From Phoronis australis (lineage: Eukaryota > Phoronida > Phoronidae): a DNA stretch of 64,000 bases. A program made the position numbers and the translations under genes. How positions within the stretch are numbered: the stretch's first letter is position 1; the number at the start of each line of letters is the position of its first letter. The notes below the pieces were generated by a model. The model had not been told where the DNA came from, made no database searches, and saw nothing but the letters and a program-made list of their open reading frames with translations. The stretch spans positions 770,802-834,801 of the forward strand of contig NMRA01000004.1 of assembly GCA_002633005.1 (NCBI GenBank). The letters run 5' to 3'. Positions 34,430-46,790 of the stretch are shown piece after piece.

Positions 34430-36305
34430 AATGACCAAAAATTGAACAGAGCCTAGCCGTTTTCGCCGAACGCGATTAGATTTGAAAACCAAACGAGTAA
34501 AGTGAGGTAGTAAAATTATCAAATTTCAGATGGTGGTATTAACAGTTTGTTTAATTAGATAATCTCAACGTGACCCAATGCATGCCATTGCTATGGTAGT
34601 TATCGAAGAAATGCTTTACGGAAATTGCGCAAACGACTTTTCCAATCATTTATCTGCACGATTCAAACTCAAGCACATAAAGTTCATACGTTCATAGGAA
34701 TACACCTGTAATTTCACGCTGAATTTACATGAAAGGGTTACGAGTGCGGATGGGGACTCATGTGTACCGCGGATACTCATAACTGAGCGAAATAATTAAG
34801 GAATCTGGCGTTGAGTGAATAGCTTAATGCGCGAGTCGCCGCGGACAGATACGACGGCTACATGCACATATGTGGGTACATGAAAACGTAAACAAAAGGA
34901 CAAGAAAATTACATTTCAGTGTGCGTTGTTGTGTTTTGTAAATTGTAAAGTCGTTGACTTAAACAAATTCATAATGTCCTAAACCAATCATGCTAAACGT
35001 GTATGTTACATAATAATTCGCCCTGTTCACAGCTAAAAATCCAATTAGATCTTTTGCTCTCGCAAAATCGGTCTCGTAATATTTCTTACAGTGACAGGAT
35101 TTTCCTCCGTAACCAACAAGACCATTATTGAGGACCGTTTATTGCGTGCGTCAGCCTTCATTAGGCGAAAATAACCTTCAGTAGCGTCCATTTCACCCTG
35201 GCTCGGTTTCAAATCGTCAGTATAGAGAGTGTACCAGCAAACAGTAAACTAAACAATTCTACAACATGTGATACAAAATGAAATTAATTTGAATGCCTAG
35301 CCTATATACAGACACAGAACTCCAAAGGTTTCCTGAGTACCGCGAATTGTCCAGGTGATGATTATGAGTTCAGTCAACTTCATAATATGAGGTTGTCGCC
35401 TGAATGTTCGCTGACAGCCTGACGTTCTTCAAATTATTGGTCTCGTATTCATCAGACAACCCATCTGGCAAGGTTAGGTAGGAACTTCCACAAGCCTATG
35501 TAGTTAGCCAAGTATTTACGAAACTATAAATTTTTACTCAGTAGAAGTGGTATATAATTTCCTTTTCATGCTATAAACAGTCTCACTAAATAAGGCCCAA
35601 ACCCCGCCTATCAGGGTGAAAGGTGGGGTTTGGCAGATTGAACTAGACCGTATTTATCCACCTTGGCTGAGTTGCGCTCGGCTCTCAATCAAAGGGATCC
35701 CGCGAAGCTGCTCTATTCAACGAGTCACGAGCGAGGATAATTGGCTTCGCTCATGCGGATATGATCAGCTGATTACAATCTAGCGTAGCAGACTGTACTT
35801 TTTACATAGAGAGTTTTACGTAGTTTTTGCTGTAATATTTGAAAAGAGCATGAGTACAACAGCACAACAGCAACACTCACGGCTAGTTTCATTTGGCGCG
35901 CACGAATACGAAAATATAGGACGCAAGTTATTTAGATTTTGGAACACATGCATAGCAAAATTCAAAATACGTTTATTATAAATCTTACAAGCTGCAAAAC
36001 GACGTTGTTTAATTTCATTGTGCTCATTCATTGTCATCCGTCAAATCGGAAATTTCCGAGATGTGAACTGCGGCGTGCGCGTTTGTGCACAAAACACGTG
36101 CTTGTTATGTTCCTGAAGTACGAAACTTTAGCATGCCGTTATATTATTGACAGGGACACGATGAAACGAATTTGGATTTTGGCTATAGTCTTTATACAGC
36201 GAGCTTACTGACCACTGCGTCAGTGTCTCCGTTAGACCCAGAAATTTCACACAGCCCGGGTAGTTCACCTCGTCCCCAACGTGTAGATCGAGCCTTGGAC
36301 TACTA
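34430..36305. other. Intergenic sequence without recognised genes
   Basis: No supported gene. It contains a 13 bp stem hairpin at 35597-35633. Short frames in 35.8-36.2 kb have no family pattern. Confidence 0.5.
35597..35633. repeat. Hairpin with 13 bp stem
   Basis: CCAAACCCCGCCT pairs with AGGTGGGGTTTGG across an 11-base loop, with one G-T pair. It is isolated and has no T-tract or neighbouring histone gene, so no function is assigned. Confidence 0.55.
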
Positions 36306-36689
36306 CAGCCGATTTCATAAAGGTGGTTTAAAGTTAAACCTGGTTTAAACTGGACTTAGACCAAGCTTAAAGATAATCTGCATTTCATAAAGGTAGCTTA
36401 ACTTTTAGACCAGTGGTCTAGTAAAACCTGGTTTAACTCCAATTTAGACCTGGTCTAAGTCAGTTTTCATTTCAACAACGAAGTCTATATTCTTTAGATC
36501 TGTATTAAGATCTTAAACCAGGTTTAACTTTAGACTTGGTCAGACCTAGGTTTAACTGTTAAATATGACAGACTTGCATGATATAGGTGCAACTGAATGA
36601 GGCCGCGGTGTGCATTTACGACGCAGTTTTAGAGCGAAAAGGGACTATTTTCAATATTCAGTTTTACGACGACACAAGATCAAACGTAG

Positions 36690-36840
36690 CAGGGGCGGAT
36701 TCACGACTTTTAAGGGGAGAGGGTCGGTCAAGGACTTTTTAAAAGGGGGGACCAAGTCAACAATTTGAAAATTATAGATTTGATCTCACTAAAATCAAGC
36801 AAAAAGGGAGTCAGGACCCCTTGATCCCCTTGGATCAGCC
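36690..36840 (+). mobile_element. Diverged GGCGGAT-type MITE copy, nested
   Basis: CAGGGGCGGATTCACGAC, followed by purine/G-rich tracts and ending near CCTTGGATCAGCCTATG, resembles the 2227 and 52706 repeats at its left end. The right end is poorly preserved. Confidence 0.4.
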
Positions 36841-37313
36841 TATGTGTAGACCAGTTCGTGCTGGATAGTGTCCTGCGGATTCTTCAGAATACAACTGGTC
36901 GAGCAGGGCGTCATCGTCATAAGCGCTACGGGTTTGACTGAAGACAGCATTTTCTGATTCTTCTGAGTTCCACCTCCATTGGTCTCCGACTTAATGTTAC
37001 CAGGAAGGGGTCTTGCCCCCTTTGGCCGCGAAAAATAAACACTAAAATGGCACGGAAATAAATTTGGACATTTATATTACGGCTAATCGTAAGCATGTAC
37101 TTTAATGTGTGTAGACGTGTATACACATTACATTTTTCCTCATGAGAAAAGCTTTTACACCTTTTTCGCAAATGTCTGCACTGATTCTACTAGTGTGTGC
37201 CATTGTATACCCACGTGGTCAAGGTTTCATTGAAGCACTTCAATAGTTTCTTTGTTGGTTTAATCCAAATCGACACAGCAAGGTGGCTTAGATACTTAAT
37301 TAAACCTGGCGTG

Positions 37314-37454
37314 CGTTCAGTAGACGCTAGGACCTACGCTAGGACCTAGCTAAAACCTAGTCAAAGTCACGTGCTCTCATTTAAAATATACGGCCATATC
37401 TCACGTAATCTCGCGAAGTCCTGCTTTTTAGCGAGGTCCTAGCGTTACTGAACA
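37314..37454. mobile_element. 141 bp MITE, copy 2 (CGTTCAGTA ends), nested
   Basis: Starts CGTTCAGTAGACGCTAGGAC and ends GGTCCTAGCGTTACTGAACA, with interior CATATCTCACGTAATCTCGC as in the 5387-5526 copy. It is inserted in the right arm of the 36306-37622 element, so it is the younger of the two. Confidence 0.87.
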
Positions 37455-37776
37455 GGAGGCTGGTTTTACTAAACCGGCTCCCTGGTCTAACAAAACCAGG
37501 CTTTCAGACTTTTAAACCACGTTGGTGAAAAGCAAATTGGGTCTAAAATTAGACCAGGTGTAGAAAGACCAGGTTTAAGTCTTAAACCTGGTTTTGTTAA
37601 ACCACCTTTATGAAATCGGCTGTTTGAGTTTAAAATTGTCTATTTTTCAAAAAAATGTTATATTGCAATTATTTTTTAACTTTTAATGTTTTATAATAAA
37701 TTTTGTTTTAACTTTAAGTAGTTAAACGGTAGATTGCGAATATTATTATTTATTTGATTGCATTGTCCATCATTAN

Positions 37777-37852
37777 AATTAGACCAGGTGTAGAAAGACC
37801 AGGTTTAAGTCTTAAACCTGGTTTTGTTAAACCACCTTTATGAAATCGGCTG
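37777..37852. repeat. Second copy of the element's right end after a single N
   Basis: 37777-37852 repeats 37547-37622 without a difference I can see, directly after the N at 37776. The sequences beyond the two copies differ (TTTGAG against ATATTG). Either contig ends from two haplotypes were joined, or a second element end was misjoined. Confidence 0.8.
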
Positions 37853-40800
37853 ATATTGTCAAAAGTATGGATTTCAAGAAGTTTGGTTAAATCAAGGCGT
37901 TGTGTGTGAAAATATTATTCTGCTAATTTTTGAATAAGGGATTATTATTTGCAAGGATGGAGACAGAGTGTTGAGAGTAATCATAAGCCGTATTTTTACA
38001 CTCAAATTACAAAAGAATTCAAATGGGAAAAATTTAAGTTTGAGCATACCCCGTGCACAAATTGTGTCCATGGCACGTTTTAGTTGTTCTAACCTTATTC
38101 TCATGATTGAAGTAGCAGGCACTTGAATTTAAATACGGCAAACAGAGTGTGTGCCTTCTGCCTCAATGTTGTGAAAGACGAGTATCATTTTCTTCTAAGC
38201 TGTGATAAATATTCTGAACTGAGAGAAAATTATACTGAAGTGTACTACTGGAATATTCCGCCTTTTTTAAGTTCAATAGATTAATGTCAACAAGTGAAGA
38301 TGCTAAATTAGTTAACCTATGTAAATATGTATTTTTTGCTTTTTGACTCCGTGATAACTTGCTGCACTTTTTAAAAAGTATTTTACATGCTGTTCTTTTG
38401 TAAAGTGGGCCTGTGGTCTTTATTGCAGAAGTAAATTGATTGATAATTAAAAATAAAACTTATTATTGCGATGTTGCATTTTAAAGGTACGTGTACCAAA
38501 GTTTTCAAAATCAACAGACTTCGAAGGAACTCTTCCTGGCTATATTACACTTGGATAAACCTCTTGTCGGAATTATTAGTCATATTAGTCGAACTCTTGT
38601 TGGACATGAATGTGACACTGCGCCTAGTAACTGATTGTTTGTGAATGGACTAATATGTAGTAAGATTTCGCGATTTCGACTGCCTAAATGGAACAACAAC
38701 TGTTGCGTTTTTGCTGAGATTTATCTAGAATTGAAATGGACTCTAGTCATAATGAAATATTTAGTAGGCGTTTCTTGCGCTGAAACCCAATTTTTTACAT
38801 TTTCCAGTTTATTTTGAAAACTACCTTATGATAGTCTTTGCACCTTCGCAAACGTCGGTCATTTTTTTCCGTAGCGCTCTAAGGCAGCTTAGCCCAAAAG
38901 AAAGGAAATCTGTCTACCCGACGATGAATCTTGGCGGCTCCATTTTTCTGACATAAGACGGAATTCGTAGATCTAGTCCAAGAAATGAGGATGCTATGAC
39001 AGTTACCCGCAAAACGGGACCAAAACTCGGATGCATTGTGATCGACAAAGCTATATTTCTGGATTACTGAGGGTTACTCTTTGCTAAACTTTCGAATAAT
39101 GCGCGCTTTAAAAGTGAATGATTATACTCCATCTCATTCTCAGACGGAAACATTTAGTATGAGAATGACTTGAAGAATTTTTTATAAGGTTACTTAAGTT
39201 GCTCATAGCTTTGGAACTGGGAACAGCCCAGTACTCCGAAGGCAATACTCCAAAGGTTCACAACTCCGAAGGTTCACGACCCCGAAAATGTGTGAAATTT
39301 CGGACTAAGATGTAATTTCTATACTTCCATATTCAAAAGCACACATTTCGGTTAAAACACAGTGGCATATCTACGTGTGGTAATGATACTGAGAACAACA
39401 ACCGAGTATTATTAAAAGAAACTGTAACTGTTTGGGTTTCTTGCTCATGCGAAAGTGGGATCCAAAGCATTTCTTATGAATACGGGAAAATGAATGCTTA
39501 CTTGCATTTTGAAAAAATATGAAGTAGGAATATTGGTGAATTATTAACCACGATACATTCACCAAATCCATGTCAAGATCGCATCATTTCACAATGTGAC
39601 TAAGAAGTTAATCCGTAGCACTTCAACCTCACCCACCACTTCGAAATAAGTACCGGGTTGGAGCTAAATTTACTAAGTTACCCAGATCCTGCCAGTCTTC
39701 ACCAAATCAGAGAGTTACATCAACTTTTCCTAATCCGTCCGTATGTCGCCGCAACCATTGAATGAAATGCCAAGTGCCCCCCATGTTGGCCCTGTTTTAA
39801 AATGAGTCGTTTTAAATTCAGGAGTCGCGATTGTGAATGATTGGAACTGAGCTCATTGGCAAACAAAGCAATCAATAATTTAAGAACTCTTCATTTTTTT
39901 TGCGCACCCTTAAAATGGTTACTAAATGGACACGTATACAATAGTTTATGAATGTCAGTTCCGCCTCATTAGCAGACATAACTGTCGGACTTATGAATCT
40001 AGATTCGCAATAGTGAACCTTAGCAGTAAACTTAGAAGAGATTTGTAACCTTGGAAATCTCTTCCAACAAGTTTTCTTGTTGCTCGTGTGAAGTTTGTGA
40101 GGTTGTGCCCCATTGACAATAATTTACAAGAGAAGACTTTTCTTCGTTGGCCGAAAATTTATTATGTCTAATCTTAATAACGTGAACATGCTAGTCAGCG
40201 GGTAGTGAAATGTTTGCTTTTCAAGCAACGATAAAAGACTGCGTATTGCAGTTACGTGTACTGTATGTAAAAGAATGAAAACGCACACATCACATATGCA
40301 TGTTAATCCACCAATCCACAACTGTATCGTGCACTGGCTGAGCAACATAGCGACGCCTTCACTTTCAATTTGAAAATTAAACTGAAGAGCTTGCACATCA
40401 CTCTACGCTGGCAACTATACCTAAAAATCAGGGAACGAAGGTGCTGTTTTGTTGGTTGATAGATTTTTACCCATTCACACATTACTTTTTGGGACCTCTC
40501 GCTGCTCTATAGTTATAGACATTTAGTTACAGGCCCGTGTTACCCTATGGTAAACTCACCACGCGTGTTCAACGTGGTAGTCAATCGCTTAACATAAAGC
40601 GTCTTCTAATCGTCGTCTGTACGAACCTTTCACCTTGTATGCAAACACATGGCCACTTGAAGATGTTGGCCAGATACGGCCCAAGTCAAATATCAAAGCG
40701 ATTTGATTCAGAACCAAATTTGAAATTATTAGCAACTTGATTATTATTGTAGTTAGTAGCACCAGTAATATCTAAAACAATTTTGTTGATATTGTTTTTC

Positions 40801-41040
40801 ATCTACATGTACATGTATATCCTATTCGTAACGGATATGCTGGGGCTGGACCTTTTCCGCGGGAAGGGATGGTGGGGGGGGGGGGGTTCGATAGAGCCCC
40901 CCAAACCCACTCCCGCCGGCTACGGGCTTATTTAAGCACTACTTAAACCTGGAATTTTTTTAAAGAAAAGAACGCTAATGAGTTCAGAGTAGTCTCAACA
41001 TCAGAAACGATTGCTTTTACAATACATTGTAATCTGCAGT
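37853..41040. other. Intergenic sequence without recognised genes
   Basis: No supported gene. A short plus-strand trace near 38130-38280 (VNRVCAFCLNVVKDEYHFLL-like) recalls the CxxC...H end of some LINE proteins, but is too short to call. A poly-G tract lies at about 40872-40886. Confidence 0.4.
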
Positions 41041-42085
41041 CAAAAACAGCTTTTTAAATGAAAAGACAACTATTTTAGGTTCAAGGAGACCATGTCCTGC
41101 TAAACCAGAGAAATGCTTTCTCCCAACAAGTTTTTGTAAAGAGAAATAGATTTACTCAAGTGTCCAAGGCTGTTGAAACGTCTGTGGAAGCTTCTGAGAG
41201 TTACATGGAGACAGAAGATTTTGCCTGATGTTTTGTGTAAAGCAGAGGGGTGTACATCCCAAAGGTGAAGAGAGACATCAGGATTGGTGATTTTCATAGG
41301 TGTAGAGGGAAAGATCTTTTTGCAGTCATTTCAGGCAGGATGATGAGCAACAAGTTTGTAGATGCATCGGTACAGAAGGGTGGAATTCCTCGATATGCAG
41401 GGTGTCTGGAGCATAATAGCGCCATAACAGAGCTCATTAAAGATGCTAAGCGAAATAAGACAGATTTAGCAGTGGTATGGCTGGACATGGCAAATGCCTA
41501 TAGATCGATGCCCCACGCACTAACTGAATTTGCAATGGAGACCTACCATATTCCTAGAGAACTTCGGGATCTCACTACAAGTTACTTCCAAGGGACTTAT
41601 ATGAGGTTCACAGTCAACGTCTTCACTACGAACTGGCAGTCGCTTGAGAAAGGGACAGTGACAGGGAGCACCGTATCGATCATCCTTTTTATCATGGCTA
41701 TGAAGGCTATCATCAAGCGGGCTAGGAAAAAGTGCAGGGTAAAAGGACTAGACCTTGCAGAACATTTGTGGATGATTTGACAATTACAACTATGACAGGG
41801 TTTGCCGTAGGTGCCAATTGGTTGGTCAAGACACTGGGCGACATAGCTAATTGGGCACGCATGAGTTTCAAGGTGGAGAAGTCTCGTAACTTGTGATTGT
41901 AAAGGGAAAAGTCAACCCACGCCAAGACTAGGCAGGATCATAGGCCCTTCAATCTGGGAGCAGAAAACCAGTTAAATACTTAGGCTAGTCCCACAGCGGG
42001 TCTTTGAAAGATGTGGAACACGTAAAGGCAACCATCAAAGAGCTGAATGAAAACTTGATCAAGATTGAGAAGAGCGGTTAGATTC
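41040..42085 (+). pseudogene. Frameshifted reverse transcriptase fragment (retroelement)
   Basis: Frame 41250-41780 reads VDASVQKGGIPRYAGCLEHN, VVWLDMANAYRSMPHAL (RT motif A) and EKGTVTGSTVSIILFIMAMK (motif B), a reverse-transcriptase style common in invertebrate retroelements. Near 41760 the frame breaks: the catalytic motif FVDDLTITT continues in another frame, followed by WARMSFKVEKSR and a recognisable SLKDVEHVKATIKELNENL. Stops lie between the blocks. The 5' part is missing, so this is a dead fragment. Confidence 0.85.
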
Positions 42086-42160
42086 AAAATTATCGGCGAG
42101 GATCATATATAAATTTGACGTGGGCTTCCCTTCAATTTTCAGAGAAGTTTTTATTTACTG

Positions 42161-42286
42161 GCAGCGCAAGCAAGCTCAAGCGTAGCACTTACTAGGCGAG
42201 CCTCAGCCAAGCTGCCGCAGGCAGCGCAGGCAAGATCCAGCGTAGCGCTTAGGCGGGCCTCGGCCGAGCTGCCGCAGGCAGCGCAA
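42161..42286. repeat. GC-rich tandem duplication, about 60 bp unit
   Basis: Two units carry CAGCGTAGC/AAGCGTAGC, AGGCGGGCCTC/AGGCGAGCCTC and the palindrome GCTGCCGCAGGCAGC. It lies at the 3' boundary of the minus-strand LINE, between it and the plus-strand RT fragment, and is far more GC-rich than its surroundings. Confidence 0.75.
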
Positions 42287-44590
42287 TCTAGCAGTCGATG
42301 AAATTGCCGTGCTAGGCAAATTCAAAATTTCTTTACAAAATTTTGTGTGGACTATTTCTATATATTCGTAATCACTAAAACCCCAGATCTCACAACCATA
42401 ATGAAGTATCGGCAATATTTTACAATCGAATAATTTTAAACTAACTTTAACAGGGAGTGCATTAAAACCATTGACAATTTTTCTCATTAAATTCACTGCC
42501 TTAGTAGCCTGTAATGATAGAGTTTTCTGTGCGCAAGACCACGAACCTTTCGTAGTAAACATTAATCCTAGATATGTGTATGCATTTACAATATTAACAG
42601 TATTCCCATCATACGTCCATTTTTCATACGATCGTAACATTCCACCTTTTCTGAAAACAATTATCTTAGTTTTCGACATGTTAACAATCAATTTCCATTT
42701 CTGACTATACTCATATAAAATGTTCAATTTTTTCTGCAGTCCTTTCACACTATAAGAAAATAAAACCAAATCATCAGCAAACAGCAGATGTAATAATTCA
42801 GCTGATCCCATGGAAATTTTTTCACTGCCACCGGATTCTAATTCTTTTTCGAGATCGTTTATAAATAAAATAAACAAAAACGGTGATAGCTGAGAGCCTT
42901 GTTTTAGACCATTATGACAATCAACGAACTCCGTGTAGCTTCCGTTACTCAGTCTCACGCACGCTTTTACTTCAGCGTACATTGCTTTGATTATCTTACA
43001 CATCTTACCTTCTATGTGATTGTTCTTTAATTTAAAATACAATGCGCTTCTATGTATACTGTCATAGGCTGCCTTAAAATCCACGAAAGCACAATAATTT
43101 TAAATCTACCTTTCTCTCGTGTCAAATATTTAATTATTAACGTTTATAAAGCAAACATGTGATCCACCGTACTGTGCCCTTTCCTAAACGCAGCTTGAGA
43201 CATACTAATTACGTGTTCTCTTCCCGACCATCTTTGAAGTCGCTGGCACAATATTTTTTCGAATATTTTGGCTGTAACTTGCATGAGGGATATTCCCCTG
43301 AAATTTTCAGGAATTTTGGTACCGCCCTTAAATATCGGTACTATAATGGATTTTGTCCATTCTTTTGGAAACACACCATTTTTAAAAAAGTAGTTGTATA
43401 GTTGGAACAGTGAATCTACCAACTTTTTATCAGCATACTTGTAGAACTCAATACTAATTTTATCACATCCTGGCGAAGTTCCGCCTTTCATACTACCGAT
43501 GGTTTGTATAATTTCGTCTTTTGTGATTTCAGCATCCAACTCCATATCAACAACTGCATTACTTGAATTGATTTCATTTTTTACTGAGTTCTCAATAAAA
43601 GCATGAAACTCAGCGAACTCTGGATTAGTAACAAAATAGTGGCCTTCGAACAGAGAGCTGAAATAATTTATCCATTATTCGTCGATACACCTTTCTTCTT
43701 AATATTAAATGCATGCCAGAATTTTTTACTGTCTTTACTCTCCACAACTGATTTCAAAGTTTTGTAATGTTTTCTGTTACACTCTATCTGTTTCACTTTT
43801 TTTAAGTTTCCATAATCCCTTCTAGCTTGTACATATAGAGTTCGGCAAATGTTTTCTCTCAGTGTTCCAATAGTGAATCTAAAATTACTTAATTTTTGCC
43901 TAACGACAGCTCTCATTTCCCTACACTCAGTGTCAAACCATTTGGGAAAACTAACTGGGTTATAAGATATATTCACTTTTGGTTTTAACATGTCTGCAGC
44001 ACATAATTTAATGGCTTCCATTAAACTTTCTACACTTGAATCTATGGTCGAGGGTAAATGACTCTGTACGTCAGCGAGCAACTGATCCACCTCAGGGCTC
44101 GACCAGTTTTCTGCATATCTTAGGCTCAACCCTTCGTTCCATTTATAAACATTTTCATTCTGTTCATCTCGAGCCCAGTTGTTTTGCTGCGTCTTACACA
44201 TACTAAAAATCAATGGAAAGTGCGCAGTCGATTCACATATTTCACCGATTTCAAAACCGTCCACACAGTACAATAAATCCTTGCTCATCATGACATAATC
44301 AACAACACTAGATCCATTATAAGTTACACATGTTACACTACCAATGTCTGCATCTTTCGCTACTCTTCCATTCAGAATTCTTATCTCATTTCTTTGACAA
44401 AAATCTAATAATTCTGTACCAAACTCATTTACCTCATCATTATCCTGTGAGGTCCTACAACACAGGCGATCTTCTACATAACCAACACAATCAAAAATAG
44501 CACTGGATTCATCCATATACTTAGTATACAGCTTTGAACCAAGACTACAAAATCCGTGCAATTGCGACAACGTAACTGCAACAACGCTAC
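42203..44590 (-). mobile_element. 5'-truncated LINE (endonuclease and reverse transcriptase), inactivated
   Basis: Three minus-strand frames follow one another. 43668-44570 has the endonuclease C-terminal part (SSVVDYVMMSKDLL, STAHFPLIFS) and a linker. 43144-43545 has the RT fingers (GGTSPGCDKISIEFYKYADK, PENFRGISLMQVTAKIFEKI, QAAFRKGHSTVDHMF). 42203-43084 has motif A (VDFKAAYDSIHRSALYF), motif B (GLKQGSQLSPFLFILFINDL) and motif C (LLFADDLVLFS). Frame changes near 43670 and 43090 and a TAA at 43146-43144 break it. The N-terminal endonuclease and ORF1 are absent. Layout fits a non-LTR element of the broad I/Nimb/Tad type; the clade is inference. Confidence 0.9.
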
Positions 44591-46790
44591 AACAGGCATA
44601 TTTGCTGGAGCTGTCATCAACTTTTTGACATCTTCGTGAAAACAGGCAACGTGTAGGCTACGCGCTCCGGTCAATGAACTAGTTTCATGAATGAGTGCAG
44701 CTACCCGATGAGGATTTTACCATGTTATAAATATTCTAGTTATTTATTTATTTTCGAAATATGATAAAAGTTAAATGCACAATAACTGTCGTTTTCACAC
44801 TTTTTATCAATTTCAAGTAATAAACCGTTACATTTAAAAGTGTTTTCTTTTACTATAGTAAATTAGCGACATAACGCGCACGTACATACACAACAGGTTG
44901 GGATTCGCCACGTAAAGAGTCATGGTGAAGTATTCCTAAAATGCCGAAAGAAAACAAAAGAAACTCACGAATTCGATACGCTTGGGATAAATACAAAACG
45001 GACCTCTCGACACGTTTTGTGTATTTATTCGCAATATCTGAAATTTGGCTCGGGGTTACGGTCATGTTATGAGTGTGTTCCGCCGGCTATCTGCGAACAC
45101 TGGCCGGGTTCATACAATCATGTCAATCAAGTCCATAGCACTGACGAAAACGAGTCAAAATAAGGTCATTCAAGAGTCAAAATGCATTGCATGTACATGT
45201 ACATACTTACCTTTTAGAGGCTCTTACATCTAGTAACTGTGAGCGTTGTTATAATCCTTGGTACTGTAACTCTTCTTGGCCCTGTCGAGCAAAACTCGTA
45301 TGTTATTATTTTGACAAAAGAGATTGCCAGTAATCGTCAAAGCGAATGACTTGAAAACTATCGGAGAAAATGCATGCTAATTACCGAAAATACGTAGCAT
45401 TTTGGAGCTACGCCGTAGCACTACAGAAACGGCAAAAAGCGCATAGCAAAAATACGCAATGCCCGTATTGGTTGACATGTAGGTAATATAACCCAGATAT
45501 TATATAAAACAACAGATTGGCAACATTCCGCAGTCGGCAAGTGTGCTTTGTTGTTTAGTTTGTCTTCGGAGGTCATAATCATGGTCACCATTCAAGTACT
45601 AAGCGGGTTAGGCTGGTGTTGCTTCGTCAAAATCCCTATCTTAGAAATGTTAATTTGAATGGTTACAGTTATTCCGAATTTCGACTTGTTGCGTGTCTGC
45701 CACGGCGCCGGCTCGACCATCGGCGATCACTGGACACGAAATTCTCTTCAGTACAGTAACAGGTTTATCATGATCCGTCGATGTTTTAGTAAAACATTCG
45801 CTTTGCTTTGAGGGAAAACCTGTTATTCGTTAAGGACTTTTACTATTATTTCTAACCCCATTGTGCAGTTTTTTTCGACGCTGATGTCAACTCTATGAGA
45901 CTGGCGTCGGATTTGCGTTGACTTCTGAAACATCGGGCGGTTTACATGTCAGGTGTTCTCGACGTAAATCTTAAAATCATTCCATTGGAACCTTTTCTGA
46001 AGGTTTTTGTCTTTTGTCTTTGACATAGCGGGATTCATAGGGAAGAAAACGTTCGTCAATATCTGTGGGAAAATAAGTTAGCACACCGGTCTTGCTTGGC
46101 GAAGCCATTTTCTGCTGTCGGTCTTCCGCATCGCTGACGTGACACTGGAACAGTACATGTGTCTAAATGGTATAACTTTAGTACAAATGAGTTTAAAGTA
46201 AAGGGAATATTTACCAGAAGCATTCGTATAAGCTACCGGTACTACCGACAAAGCCCGGCCGCCTGGCTTGCGCGGACGTCTGTGCCCCGCGGCCTAAAGT
46301 CCCTCGTGTTACGAAGAGTTTAAAAAAACTGCTTCATGCTCCTAACACCAATATTTTTCCATCATCAACATTCAGCACATTGACTACAATTCACTACACT
46401 ACCCCCGTGCGTTCTTAATCGCAGAATTTTTATATTTAGACAACAGAGCTATATGTTGTAAGTTTTGTCAGGTTTTGAAGTATACTTATATTTTCCCTAA
46501 TAATTGAAAGTCAAAGTCAATTGAGCAAGTGATTATTTTCCTCGCTAAGTGTAGGCCTAATTACTTCGCCCGTTACTATGTCCGAGCAGCTCAATCAAGT
46601 ACAGGTGTACGTTATTACAATTGAGGTGTGGAGCTCCCTGTTTCGCGATAAAGCTTGTTTTTGCTTATTTAAACATCGCCGTGTGTGGATATTTTTCTTT
46701 TCTATTTTACATTTTTAACGGCCAGTAATACCGATGCCGATTTGCTGCGAAATACACAGAAATGCCCTCACAAGTCCCGGTAGTCACACG
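44591..46790. other. Intergenic sequence without recognised genes
   Basis: No supported coding region. An ACATGTACAT motif run lies at 45190-45204. An ATG-initiated short frame near 45581 has no family pattern. Confidence 0.45.

Larger units (their letters stand above)
36306..37622. mobile_element. 1.3 kb DNA transposon with 26 bp perfect terminal inverted repeats
   Basis: Both ends start CAGCCGATTTCATAAAGGTG and stay identical for 26 bases. The subterminal regions are full of AAACCTGG/CCAGGTTT and TAGACC motifs in both orientations, so each arm can itself fold. No transposase frame is left. Two other elements appear nested in it: a GGCGGAT-type repeat from 36690 and the 141 bp MITE at 37314-37454. 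I see no clear target duplication, so the superfamily is open. Confidence 0.88.
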
